The notes under the pieces: generated by a model | Databases searched by the model: none | What the model was told of the DNA's origin: nothing | The model's input: the letters and a program-made list of their open reading frames with translations, nothing else | DNA from: Paraglaciecola mesophila KMM 241 | GTDB taxonomy: Bacteria > Pseudomonadota > Gammaproteobacteria > Enterobacterales > Alteromonadaceae | NCBI RefSeq assembly: GCF_000315015.1 | Contig: NZ_BAEP01000049.1 | Span: 1 to 64,000, forward strand | Length of the DNA stretch: 64,000 bases | Direction: 5' to 3' | Shown here: positions 37,849-45,238 of the stretch, in pieces | Numbering within the stretch: position 1 is the stretch's first letter | Layout of the letters: each line of letters opens with the position of its first letter | Made by a program: the position numbers and the translations under genes

Positions 37849-37990
37849 TGGTTATGTCAACCGTAATTAGCCATTAGTATGATAATTTATCGCTCTAAGT
37901 AAATTTTTCGTTGCAAAAACGTACTTAAAATTGCTTCTATTGAATAATATAGCTAGATTTTTAATTTTCCTGCGGTATTATTTTTACATT

Positions 37991-38010
37991 AAATGCTAAC
38001 GGTTACATTT
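37991..38010. promoter_or_regulatory. Candidate LacI operator 2 (divergent region)
   Basis: AAATGCTAACGGTTACATTT resembles operator 1 in the opposite orientation (AAAATGTAACCGTTAGCATT). It lies 53 bp before the LacI gene start, suiting autoregulation. Confidence 0.5.
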
Positions 38011-38062
38011 TGACTTTATGTATGAAATAACGTCACTGTGAAATATACAACGACAGGTTTCT

Positions 38063-39070
38063 ATGAGTAATATTAGGCAGGTTGCTAATCTAGCGGGTGT
38101 GTCGGTGGCAACTGTCTCTAGGGCATTGCAACAACCCGAGCGCGTGTCACCAAAAACGCGAAATAAAGTAATGCTTGCCGTAAACGAAGTGGGCTACAAA
38201 CCGAACCTAATGGCGGTCAAGTTCCGCTCAGGCAAAACGCATAGTTTGGTAGCACTGGTACCTACGGTGGCAAACGTATTTTTTGCTCGCGTGATAAGTG
38301 GAATGCAAGTAGCGGCCGCCCAGCGTGGTTATACCATTTTACTTGCTAACACACTCGGTGATGAAACCATTGAGGCGAACTACGCAAAAATGGTGCAAAC
38401 CTCTCAGGCTGATGGGCTCATTCAATTAAGAGCACACAATCCCTTTGATGCATCTATCAATAAGCCCAACGAATTACTGCCCATGGTCAATGCGTGTGAG
38501 GTTATGCACGACATTAACTGCCCTGTTGTAACCTTAGATAACCGCGCCGCGGCTAAAGCAATGACAATGCATTTGATTGAGCAAGGTCATAAGCGTATCG
38601 CACTCATCAAAGGCCCCCAATCAAGCCCACTGACTCGCGAGCGCTTAGCCGGTTATCGCGATGCGCTAACCGAGGCGGGCTTAACCTTTGATGAAGCGTT
38701 ACTTTATCCAGGTGACTTCACCCTGCAATCCGGACACGACGCAGCCACGAAAATCATTGCCAGTGAACATCGCCCAAGTGCGGTATTTTGTGAAAATGAT
38801 GAAACCGCCATTGGGGCAATGCAATGCTTTAAACAAGTGGGATTGCGGATCCCCCAGGATATATCCATTGCAGGGTTTGATGATATTTCATTTTCTGCAT
38901 TTTGCGATCCCCCGCTTACCACTATCGCTCAGCCGGCAGAAGAGTTTGGCCAAAGTGCGGTGTCATTATTGATTGATTTACTCGAAGGCAAGATTACCAA
39001 AGCGCCAAAAGTCATCATGCCATTTGAATTAATAGTGCGCGCTAGTACGGGCCCAGCGCCGACGTCATAG
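38063..39070 (+). CDS. LacI-family regulator 3
   Basis: A 335-residue LacI-type regulator with HTH 'NIRQVANLAGVSVATVSRALQQPERVSPKTRNKV' and a sugar-binding core ('VALVPTVANVFFARVISGMQ', 'SIAGFDDISFSAFCDPPLTTI'). It is divergent from the 3-keto-glycoside operon with two similar palindromes between them, so it most likely represses that operon and itself. The next gene on its own strand is another isomerase 47 bp downstream. Confidence 0.92.
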   Translation: MSNIRQVANLAGVSVATVSRALQQPERVSPKTRNKVMLAVNEVGYKPNLMAVKFRSGKTHSLVALVPTVANVFFARVISGMQVAAAQRGYTILLANTLGDETIEANYAKMVQTSQADGLIQLRAHNPFDASINKPNELLPMVNACEVMHDINCPVVTLDNRAAAKAMTMHLIEQGHKRIALIKGPQSSPLTRERLAGYRDALTEAGLTFDEALLYPGDFTLQSGHDAATKIIASEHRPSAVFCENDETAIGAMQCFKQVGLRIPQDISIAGFDDISFSAFCDPPLTTIAQPAEEFGQSAVSLLIDLLEGKITKAPKVIMPFELIVRASTGPAPTS

Positions 39071-39117
39071 ACGACTCGCTGAAACACAAAACACACGCAC
39101 TCACTCGGAGAAAAAAC

Positions 39118-40020
39118 ATGAAAGATCTCGCCCACAGCTTAGTCTGTGATCAAACATCTCGCTTTGATTTAGCCCATCAAGACAGTCGCAGACGTTTCGT
39201 TAAACTCAGTGTTGCGGCTATGGGCCTAGCAGCCATGCCTGGTTCTATTGCATTTGCCGCCAATATGCTCAAGACCCCAGCGGCAGTTGGGCTACAACTG
39301 TACACCCTGCGAGACATGATGGCGGTAAGCGTACCCGCCACATTAAAATTAGTCGCCGCTGTGGGCTATAAAGAGCTGGAATTTGCCGGCTATTTTGATC
39401 ATAAAGCCAGTGAAGTAAAAACCATTTTACACAACGAAGGCTTAACTGCCCCTTCTGCTCATATTGGTCTCACGGAATTTGACAAAGGCGTTAATCAGGT
39501 TATCGATCATGCTCTTGAAGTAGGCCATCAATATCTTGTTATTCCGTATTTAACCGAAGAGCAAAGAGGCACTGGCATAGATGTATACAAAAAGCTCGCT
39601 GAGCGGTGCAATGTGATTGGTGAAGCCTGCAACAAAGCAGGTTTGAAACTCGCTTATCATAACCATGCATTCGAGTTTGAAATACGTAACGGCCAATTAC
39701 CTTATGATGTGCTGCTCAATGAAACCGACAAAGACCTCATGGCCATGGAAATGGACTTGTTTTGGATGTTCAAAGCCAAACAAGACCCCATCGCCTATTT
39801 TAAACAACACCCAGGTCGCTTCAAATTGTGGCATGTAAAAGATATGGACGAAGCAGGAAACTTCGCTGATGTGGGCACTGGTACAATAGATTTCGCGCCT
39901 ATTTTCGCGCAATCCCAACTTTCAGGTGTAGAACACAGGTTTGTAGAAAGAGATAAAACAGACGACAAATTGCAAACCATTCAACAGGGGTACAAGGCGA
40001 TGTCTGCGCTATTAGCCTAA
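39118..40020 (+). CDS. Tat-exported sugar isomerase/epimerase
   Basis: A 300-residue TIM-barrel protein of the xylose-isomerase-like family. The N-terminus carries a Tat motif 'DSRRRFVKLSVAAMGLAAMPGSIAFA'. The barrel shows 'VGLQLYTLRDMM', 'LAYHNHAFEFE' and 'MEMDLFWMFKAKQDP', 'FKLWHVKDMDEAGN', typical metal-binding positions. With the similar exported protein at 33121 it gives two periplasmic isomerases for the same pathway. Transcribed with the LacI gene. Confidence 0.87.
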   Translation: MKDLAHSLVCDQTSRFDLAHQDSRRRFVKLSVAAMGLAAMPGSIAFAANMLKTPAAVGLQLYTLRDMMAVSVPATLKLVAAVGYKELEFAGYFDHKASEVKTILHNEGLTAPSAHIGLTEFDKGVNQVIDHALEVGHQYLVIPYLTEEQRGTGIDVYKKLAERCNVIGEACNKAGLKLAYHNHAFEFEIRNGQLPYDVLLNETDKDLMAMEMDLFWMFKAKQDPIAYFKQHPGRFKLWHVKDMDEAGNFADVGTGTIDFAPIFAQSQLSGVEHRFVERDKTDDKLQTIQQGYKAMSALLA

Positions 40021-40102
40021 ACGACAAGGATTGGTCTACACTGTAAATGTTCTTTTTACGGTAAAGATTTTATCTTTAGTTTTTAGCCTAGCCAGTTTAA
40101 TT

Positions 40103-40138
40103 AAAAAGTCGCCCAGCCCGCACGCTGAGCGACTTTTT
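40103..40138. terminator. Bidirectional terminator
   Basis: AAAAAGTCGC / GCGACTTTTT with extra pairs in the loop, between the convergent isomerase and GNAT genes. A-runs and T-runs on both sides suit both directions. Confidence 0.8.
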
Positions 40139-40159
40139 CATTGTTTTTTGAGTGTAGCT

Positions 40160-40633
40160 TTATTGCTCTACTGAAGCATCTAAAAGTAGCGTCATAAAAC
40201 AACTATTTGGATCTAGGGGATAATCTGCAAAAGGGCCACATTCTACAAAGCCGAATTTACGATATAAATTTTTAGCGGGTTCGAAGTAACTCATAGTGCC
40301 CGTTTCTAGGCTTAACTGGCGTACTCCAATGAGCTTAGCTTGGACAATCAAATGCTGTAACAACGCTGCCCCGACGCCACGTTTACGGGCATCATGGGCA
40401 CTGCGCATAGATTTAATTTCCCCGTGACTATCTGATAGCCGCTTCAATGCCACGCAACCTAATACACTTCCATTTTCGCGAGCTGACCAAAACGTAATCG
40501 ATTTATGTTTAAGTGCCTGCATATCTAACGCATGCACGCTTTCGGGGGGCGATGTGGCATACATATCTGCCAAGTGCTCTTCTAGCAAACCTCGCACTCC
40601 ATCACAGCTTAATGTGTCCACGGCTATTTGCAT
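40160..40633 (-). CDS. GNAT-family acetyltransferase
   Basis: A 157-residue GNAT protein: 'GSVLGCVALKRL', the acetyl-CoA loop 'RKRGVGAALLQHLIVQAK' (Q/RxxGxG/A type), 'LSLETGTMSYFEPAKNLYRKFGFVECGPFADY' at the C-terminus. The substrate is unknown. It resembles YsnE/PsiE-like acetyltransferases. Monocistronic. Confidence 0.88.
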   Translation of the reverse strand: MQIAVDTLSCDGVRGLLEEHLADMYATSPPESVHALDMQALKHKSITFWSARENGSVLGCVALKRLSDSHGEIKSMRSAHDARKRGVGAALLQHLIVQAKLIGVRQLSLETGTMSYFEPAKNLYRKFGFVECGPFADYPLDPNSCFMTLLLDASVEQ

Positions 40634-40771
40634 TCCTTCTCGCTCCTTCTCTTCTAGGTGAATTGTTCGGTCTACGAGCTAAAACTACCATTTTTCACTG
40701 ACTCATATAATCAATAGCCTACAAGTAAAGCGCAATATGGTGGTTGTTTGTACTTAGTGTTTGTTATGTGA

Positions 40772-41387
40772 CTAACAAAAATACTTATTTATTAAAGACG
40801 GACTTAATGAATAATCGCAACGCTGAAATAACACTAAGTTGAATAAGTCACCGTATACCGCCATTTCTTGCACGCCTGTGCGGCGCGTAAGGATATCTGG
40901 CTTGCCTTTCGTCATTCCATATAAATCAACACACAGGTTCGGTGGGGAAACATTTTTGCCCAGCCTTGCGCGCATCAGCAAACACATCATGTATACGCTG
41001 CACGTCATTTGTACGCATGACCATCATGCGCTGACCAACCGTTTCAGATTGAGCGTAGCCGACACCCTCCTCTAACAATGATTACCATTTAAGCACACGT
41101 ATAAGGCCATGGCTGTCAATGGATCCATTTTGTAAGCGCTAAGACGTGAGCGCGCTGTCCACTCCATAAATTGAGCAAGCTTGATCAGGGCCTAATTGAC
41201 CTTTATCAATTTGCGTAAAGCCTAATTGAGTCAGATAACTAATGAGTGTTTCGCTAACATCTGTGTCTATCGTGACTTCGTACACCCCAGTGATACCCGA
41301 GGCTGGCAGCGGTTTTCCCGCACTATTGCCAACGCTATTCATGCCTAACAAAACTACCAAAATCCATAATTTCCCAAAGACCCTCAT
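40772..41387 (-). pseudogene. Decayed exported VOC-family gene
   Basis: The intact beginning (41139-41387) encodes a signal peptide 'MRVFGKLWILVVLLGMNSVGNSAG' and one VOC strand-helix ('GVYEVTIDTDVSETLISYLTQLGF'). It stops at a TAG just after 'DSALTS'. Reading on in the same frame gives 'RLQNGSIDSHGLIRVLKW', a TAA, then 'SLLEEGVGYAQSETVG', 'MMVMRTNDVQRIHDVFADA'. After a frameshift near 40930 the sequence continues 'DLYGMTKGKPDILTRRTGV' to about 40772. 'YRL...GIDSA...IR' recurs in the neighbour at 41456, so this was a paralogue. At least two stops and one frameshift are present. Confidence 0.8.
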
Positions 41388-41434
41388 TTAGTTACCTTTT
41401 TTTCAGTACTTGTATATGATTTGGTGACACCAAC

Positions 41435-41450
41435 ATTTGTACGGACAAAT
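41435..41450. promoter_or_regulatory. Palindrome ATTTGT-ACGG-ACAAAT before the exported VOC gene
   Basis: A perfect 6-bp inverted repeat ending 5 bp before the ATG at 41456. Nearly the same 16 bp occurs upstream of both TonB-dependent receptor genes (45208-45223, 59995-60010). The position over the ribosome binding region suggests a repressor site or RNA-level control. Confidence 0.5.
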
Positions 41451-41455
41451 TTCTA

Positions 41456-42550
41456 ATGAGTTTGAAATTGAATATACGATTTTTAATTTTAATCATGGGC
41501 GCACTGTTAGCGAGCTTCACTCTTGCCAAACATGCCTATGCAGATTCAAACGATGCGTTAGCCCCCAAAAGCAGTGCAAAAGACGCCCTTGCCATGCCGC
41601 TACATACCGTAACCATCGCCACGGTATCTTTAGAGCAAAGCTTATTGTTTTACCGTGACGGCATGGGTATGCAGGTTGAAGGGCCTTTAACAATAAGCCC
41701 TGCGCTGGAAAAGGCGCACCGAGCTCTGTGGCAAATGCCAGATGACTTAAGTTGGCAAACCTACCGTTTGTATCGAGAAGGAATCGACAGCGCAATACAA
41801 ATTCGTCTTTTGGTGCTGAGTAAACCTATGCCTACTATCCATGATAGTTGGAATTCTAGAGAGTTAGGGCCATTCTCATTGGGCTTTCCCAACACGGATA
41901 CCGTCGCGCTGGACAAACACATTCGTACCATAGGTTTTGGGGCACTCAATACCCTTGAAAGCTACCCTATTCCTCGCGCCGATGGCAGCAAGTATCAAAT
42001 TGACGAAACCATTTTTAACGCCCCTGATTTTAATCACGGGGTCGCTATCACCCGGGGCAATGGCATGGCGCAATTAGGCCCGACAGATACTAACGGCAAA
42101 GGTGGGCCCGCCTATTCAGCACAGGTGATTACAGATTCAGAATCACAGCTTACCTTCTATACCGATGTGCTTGGTCTTGAAATTCGCTCAGACAGGGTAT
42201 TCAAATCTGCTGGTGACAAAGGTGCCATGAACTTACCCAATGGCACCGAGTTCAGATTCGCCATTGTCTACAGCAAAGGCGCAACAACCGGGCATATGCT
42301 GTTCGTAGATTTTCACAACATTGAACCGATTAAGCCTAAAAATGCCCCTAGTTTGCCGAATATCGGCTTAGGGATGTGGAGCTTCCCTGTACGCTCGATA
42401 CAACAGGTAATGGACAATGCTAAAGCGCATGGCGCAACGATTGTCAGTCAGCCTAAAAAGGTTAACGATCCGCTCGTGGGTAAATCAGTGGTGGCCACAT
42501 TACGAGCCCCCAATGGCTTTTTAATAGAAGTGTTTGAGGTGCAACCCTAA
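41456..42550 (+). CDS. Exported double-VOC protein
   Basis: A 364-residue protein with a signal peptide (about 1-29, ending 'AKHAYA') and two VOC domains (about 47-200 and 220-364). Domain 1 begins 'LHTVTIATVSLEQSLLFYRDGMGMQV' and domain 2 'YSAQVITDSESQLTFYTDVLGLEIRS', and it ends 'NGFLIEVFEV', where Glu is a typical metal ligand. VOC proteins are usually cytoplasmic, so export is unusual. The stop overlaps the next gene by one base (TAATG), so both are co-translated. A degraded paralogue lies just upstream in the other direction. Confidence 0.83.
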   Translation: MSLKLNIRFLILIMGALLASFTLAKHAYADSNDALAPKSSAKDALAMPLHTVTIATVSLEQSLLFYRDGMGMQVEGPLTISPALEKAHRALWQMPDDLSWQTYRLYREGIDSAIQIRLLVLSKPMPTIHDSWNSRELGPFSLGFPNTDTVALDKHIRTIGFGALNTLESYPIPRADGSKYQIDETIFNAPDFNHGVAITRGNGMAQLGPTDTNGKGGPAYSAQVITDSESQLTFYTDVLGLEIRSDRVFKSAGDKGAMNLPNGTEFRFAIVYSKGATTGHMLFVDFHNIEPIKPKNAPSLPNIGLGMWSFPVRSIQQVMDNAKAHGATIVSQPKKVNDPLVGKSVVATLRAPNGFLIEVFEVQP

Positions 42551-43569
42551 TGCGCACCTTCATACTGATTTATACATTACTGAGCTCTTTGCTGATCATC
42601 CCTTTTGGCCATGCAAAAGACTTCACGCTCAACGGGTTTACCGAAACCGTTTTTATCGTCTCTGATATCGAAAAAACCAGCCAGTTTTATCAACAATATG
42701 CAGGCTGGGAAGTACGCTCCACAGAGGAGGTCGCGCCAGAATTAAAGCAGTTATGGCAACTACCTGAGAGGGCAAGCTTAAAGCAAGTACTGCTTGCCAA
42801 CAAAGGCGAACAGCGTGGTTACGTGCGTTTAATTCAAATAAACAATGTTCAGCAAGAGATGATTAGGGCTAACACTCAGTCATGGGATGTAGGCGGTATA
42901 TTTGATGTTAACGTGCGAGTGGCTGATATGCAGAAGAAACGTCAACAGTTGCAAGACGCTGGCTGGCGCGGCACAAGCGACCCTGTCTCATTTACCTTCG
43001 AGCCTTATGAAGTCACGGAGTGGATAACAACAGGTTTCGACGGCATTAGTTTTGCCATGATTGAACGCATCAAGCCCACCCTAAAAGGCTGGCCAAACGT
43101 AAAGCAAATGAGCCGAGTGTTTAATTCCACTCAAGTGGTAAGCGACATTGATACGTCTTTGGCGTTTTACCGTGATGTACTGGGCTTTCAATTGTATTTA
43201 GAGCACAAAGGCGCCAGTAAAGAAGCGGGCCCAAATGTGCTTGGCTTACCTTACAACTTGACCACAAAAATCCCTCGTTCGGTGTATATATTGCACCCGC
43301 AAAAGCTAAACGAAGGGTCAGTTGAACTACTTCAATTTCACGGCGCTATGGGTAAAAATGTTAGCACCAAAGCTGCACCACCGAATTTAGGCATTGTCAC
43401 CTTGCGTTTTCCAGTAGACAATTTACCTGCTCTCAAAGCGCATTTAATACAAAAAAAAGTGCAAATTGTATCCCAGGCGACGCTGAATTTACCTCCATAT
43501 GGATTAGTGGATATGCTGGCAATTAGAACGCCAGACCAAACATGGATCGAGTTTTATCAGACGCATTAA
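42550..43569 (+). CDS. Second exported double-VOC protein
   Basis: A 339-residue protein with a signal peptide (about 1-22, 'ILIYTLLSSLLIIPFGHA') and two VOC units: 'FTETVFIVSDIEKTSQFYQQYAGWEVRS' (about residue 30 onward) and 'FNSTQVVSDIDTSLAFYRDVLGFQLYLEH' (about 195 onward), ending 'DQTWIEFYQTH'. Coupled to the previous VOC gene by TAATG and followed 25 bp later by the Fnr-like regulator. Function unknown. It could bind or convert a small molecule, possibly with a metal ion, in the periplasm. Confidence 0.83.
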   Translation: MRTFILIYTLLSSLLIIPFGHAKDFTLNGFTETVFIVSDIEKTSQFYQQYAGWEVRSTEEVAPELKQLWQLPERASLKQVLLANKGEQRGYVRLIQINNVQQEMIRANTQSWDVGGIFDVNVRVADMQKKRQQLQDAGWRGTSDPVSFTFEPYEVTEWITTGFDGISFAMIERIKPTLKGWPNVKQMSRVFNSTQVVSDIDTSLAFYRDVLGFQLYLEHKGASKEAGPNVLGLPYNLTTKIPRSVYILHPQKLNEGSVELLQFHGAMGKNVSTKAAPPNLGIVTLRFPVDNLPALKAHLIQKKVQIVSQATLNLPPYGLVDMLAIRTPDQTWIEFYQTH

Positions 43570-43594
43570 CATAATAAGAAAATAGGCTGAATTC

Positions 43595-44293
43595 ATGTCA
43601 CTCGATATCAATAAAGTAGTCATTAAAACTTCCCTTACCTCATGTTTCGGAAGCCATTTTAAAGAAGTTGAAGGGGCCAATGCCTTCATTGATGAGCTAG
43701 CCGAAGATGCAGAAGAAGTGTCTTTCGCACAAGGTGAGTACGTGTTTCGAGAAAAAGACGCACCAGAATACGTATACATTCCTGAGTCTGGCTCATTAAT
43801 GCTTGAGCGCTCTACCGCGTCAGGTTCACGTCAAGTATTTGCTTTTCTGTTCACGGGTAACCTTGCTGGACTGTCAGAGAATGTCAGCTACAGTTTCAGT
43901 GCAAAAGCCCTAACCAACTGTGTGGTTATCCGCATTAGCCGTAAATTAATGCAAGATATTTTCGATAAATACCCAGCGGTAGCAAAGCGCTATCACGATG
44001 TTACTGGGCATATCTTGTCGCTGATTTTGGATCAACTGTTCATCATGGGGCAGAAGTCCGCCCATCAGCGTCTAGCTCACTTTCTATTAGATATGGAACA
44101 TAGATTAGGCCGAGGTACCCATCGATTCCTATTACCTATGAGCCGACAAGATATTGCTGATTACCTGGGTATGAGTTTAGAGACCGCCAGCCGCGGGTTC
44201 AGTAAATTGAAAAAAGACGGATTAATCTCCATCGAAAGCAACTACCAAATCACCGTTACCGACAGCGAAAAGCTTATTTCCTACGCTGATTAA
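43595..44293 (+). CDS. Crp/Fnr-family regulator
   Basis: A 232-residue regulator with an N-terminal cyclic-nucleotide-like beta-barrel (about 30-125), a dimer helix, and an HTH 'LPMSRQDIADYLGMSLETASRGFSKLKKDGLI' (about 180-211). The recognition helix has E196-x2-S199-R200, as in Fnr, where these residues read TTGAT. Only two cysteines are present (17 and 109), so it lacks the Fnr iron-sulfur cluster and is not an Fnr-type oxygen sensor. Perfect TTGAT-N4-ATCAA boxes lie in the following two intergenic regions. Probably the local regulator. Confidence 0.9.
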   Translation: MSLDINKVVIKTSLTSCFGSHFKEVEGANAFIDELAEDAEEVSFAQGEYVFREKDAPEYVYIPESGSLMLERSTASGSRQVFAFLFTGNLAGLSENVSYSFSAKALTNCVVIRISRKLMQDIFDKYPAVAKRYHDVTGHILSLILDQLFIMGQKSAHQRLAHFLLDMEHRLGRGTHRFLLPMSRQDIADYLGMSLETASRGFSKLKKDGLISIESNYQITVTDSEKLISYAD

Positions 44294-44323
44294 TTTATTC
44301 ACCAGCAGGTCAAAGCAGCACAC

Positions 44324-44337
44324 TTGATCATTATCAA
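44324..44337. promoter_or_regulatory. Perfect Fnr-type box upstream of an exported VOC gene
   Basis: TTGAT-CATT-ATCAA matches the Fnr consensus exactly. A -10-like TAGATA at 44358-44363 would put the box near -40, and the gene starts at 44431. A CGCCAT/ATGGCG hairpin (44340-44357) sits between box and -10. Confidence 0.65.
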
Positions 44338-44430
44338 TGCGCCATTTTTAGATGGCGTAGATATTGTTATTCGTTTCTAAACGAAGCAAGCATCTAAAAC
44401 GTCAGTAACAATAAGAATGGAAAACCAAAC

Positions 44431-44997
44431 ATGAAAATCAGATCTTCATTATTCGCAGTTATGCTGTGTGCCCTGCCCTGTATTCAAAGTATTGCGGCCC
44501 CTGTTAACGACGAAGACCGTATCTCAGTGGACATTCGCCGCACGACTTTTCTCGTCAATGACATCGACACGTCGTTGCAATTGTATCGCGATGCGCTTGG
44601 CTTGAACGTAATTTACGATCAGATGATCAACAGTCCTATGGAAAACGGCGAAATCCGTAAGCGCCGCCTGGTGCTGATGCAAGCGAACGACACCTTCATC
44701 GGTGCACTAGGTTTACTGCAATACATATACCCTGAAAAGCCCCAGCGCCAAGAAAAATTTGATGAGCCGGTCCCTAGTGACCCTATTATGGTGATGAACG
44801 TATCAGACCTAGACACCCGATGGAAAAGCGTAGAGCAATCCCCCAAGGTGGCTGTAATAGAGGCACCACATCACGTTGAATACCCCAGAGCTGACGGTGG
44901 CAAAATCGCCGTAATGGTGTCTATGATCCGCGATCCTGACGGTTATTGGATAGAAGTAAATCAGTTGCTCGACGCCCCAGCCAAAGCCAGCGATTAA
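44431..44997 (+). CDS. Exported single-VOC protein
   Basis: A 188-residue protein with a signal peptide (about 1-23, ending 'IQSIAA') and one VOC domain: 'IRRTTFLVNDIDTSLQLYRDALGLNVIYDQ' and 'DPIMVMNVSDLDTRWKSVEQ', with the final 'DPDGYWIEVNQLL' supplying a Glu ligand. Third exported VOC protein in the cluster. It has its own promoter region with a perfect Fnr-type box and a terminator after it. Confidence 0.85.
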   Translation: MKIRSSLFAVMLCALPCIQSIAAPVNDEDRISVDIRRTTFLVNDIDTSLQLYRDALGLNVIYDQMINSPMENGEIRKRRLVLMQANDTFIGALGLLQYIYPEKPQRQEKFDEPVPSDPIMVMNVSDLDTRWKSVEQSPKVAVIEAPHHVEYPRADGGKIAVMVSMIRDPDGYWIEVNQLLDAPAKASD

Positions 44998-45033
44998 TAC
45001 CACTCTACTATAAAAAAAGAATAACCAAGCCCT

Positions 45034-45072
45034 AAAAAACACCTAGTAACTCTATGTTATATAGGTGTTTTT
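45034..45072 (+). terminator. Terminator after the VOC gene
   Basis: AAAAAACACCTA pairs with TAGGTGTTTTT around a 16-base loop, with T-run after it. Confidence 0.75.
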
Positions 45073-45144
45073 CTGTTTATCTTTAAATATAATCTTTTAC
45101 CACTCCTTTACTGCACAACCAGTTACTTAAGCAGATTGAGATTG

Positions 45145-45158
45145 TTGATTTTTATCAA
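45145..45158. promoter_or_regulatory. Perfect Fnr-type box upstream of TonB receptor 1
   Basis: TTGAT-TTTT-ATCAA, exact consensus. An extended -10 (TGCTAGATT, hexamer 45181-45186) predicts a start near 45193 and puts the box centre at about -41.5, the classic class II site. Confidence 0.7.
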
Positions 45159-45207
45159 ACCGCCCCTGAGTAAGCAGTGCTAGATTGCTGACACCGATAA
45201 AACAATA

Positions 45208-45223
45208 ATTTGCCCGTACATAC
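45208..45223. promoter_or_regulatory. ATTTGYCCGTRCAAAT-like site in TonB receptor 1 leader
   Basis: ATTTGCCCGTACATAC matches 13 of 16 positions of the palindrome ATTTGTCCGTACAAAT seen at 41435 (reverse orientation). It lies in the predicted leader, 15 bp before the start at 45239. Confidence 0.4.
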
Positions 45224-45238
45224 CCACACTCAACAGGA

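Noticed and set aside
44340-44386. CGCCAT/ATGGCG and TCGTTT/AAACGA hairpins as terminators of the Fnr-like gene
   Set aside because: Stems are short and lack T-runs, and they fall in the promoter region of the next gene.
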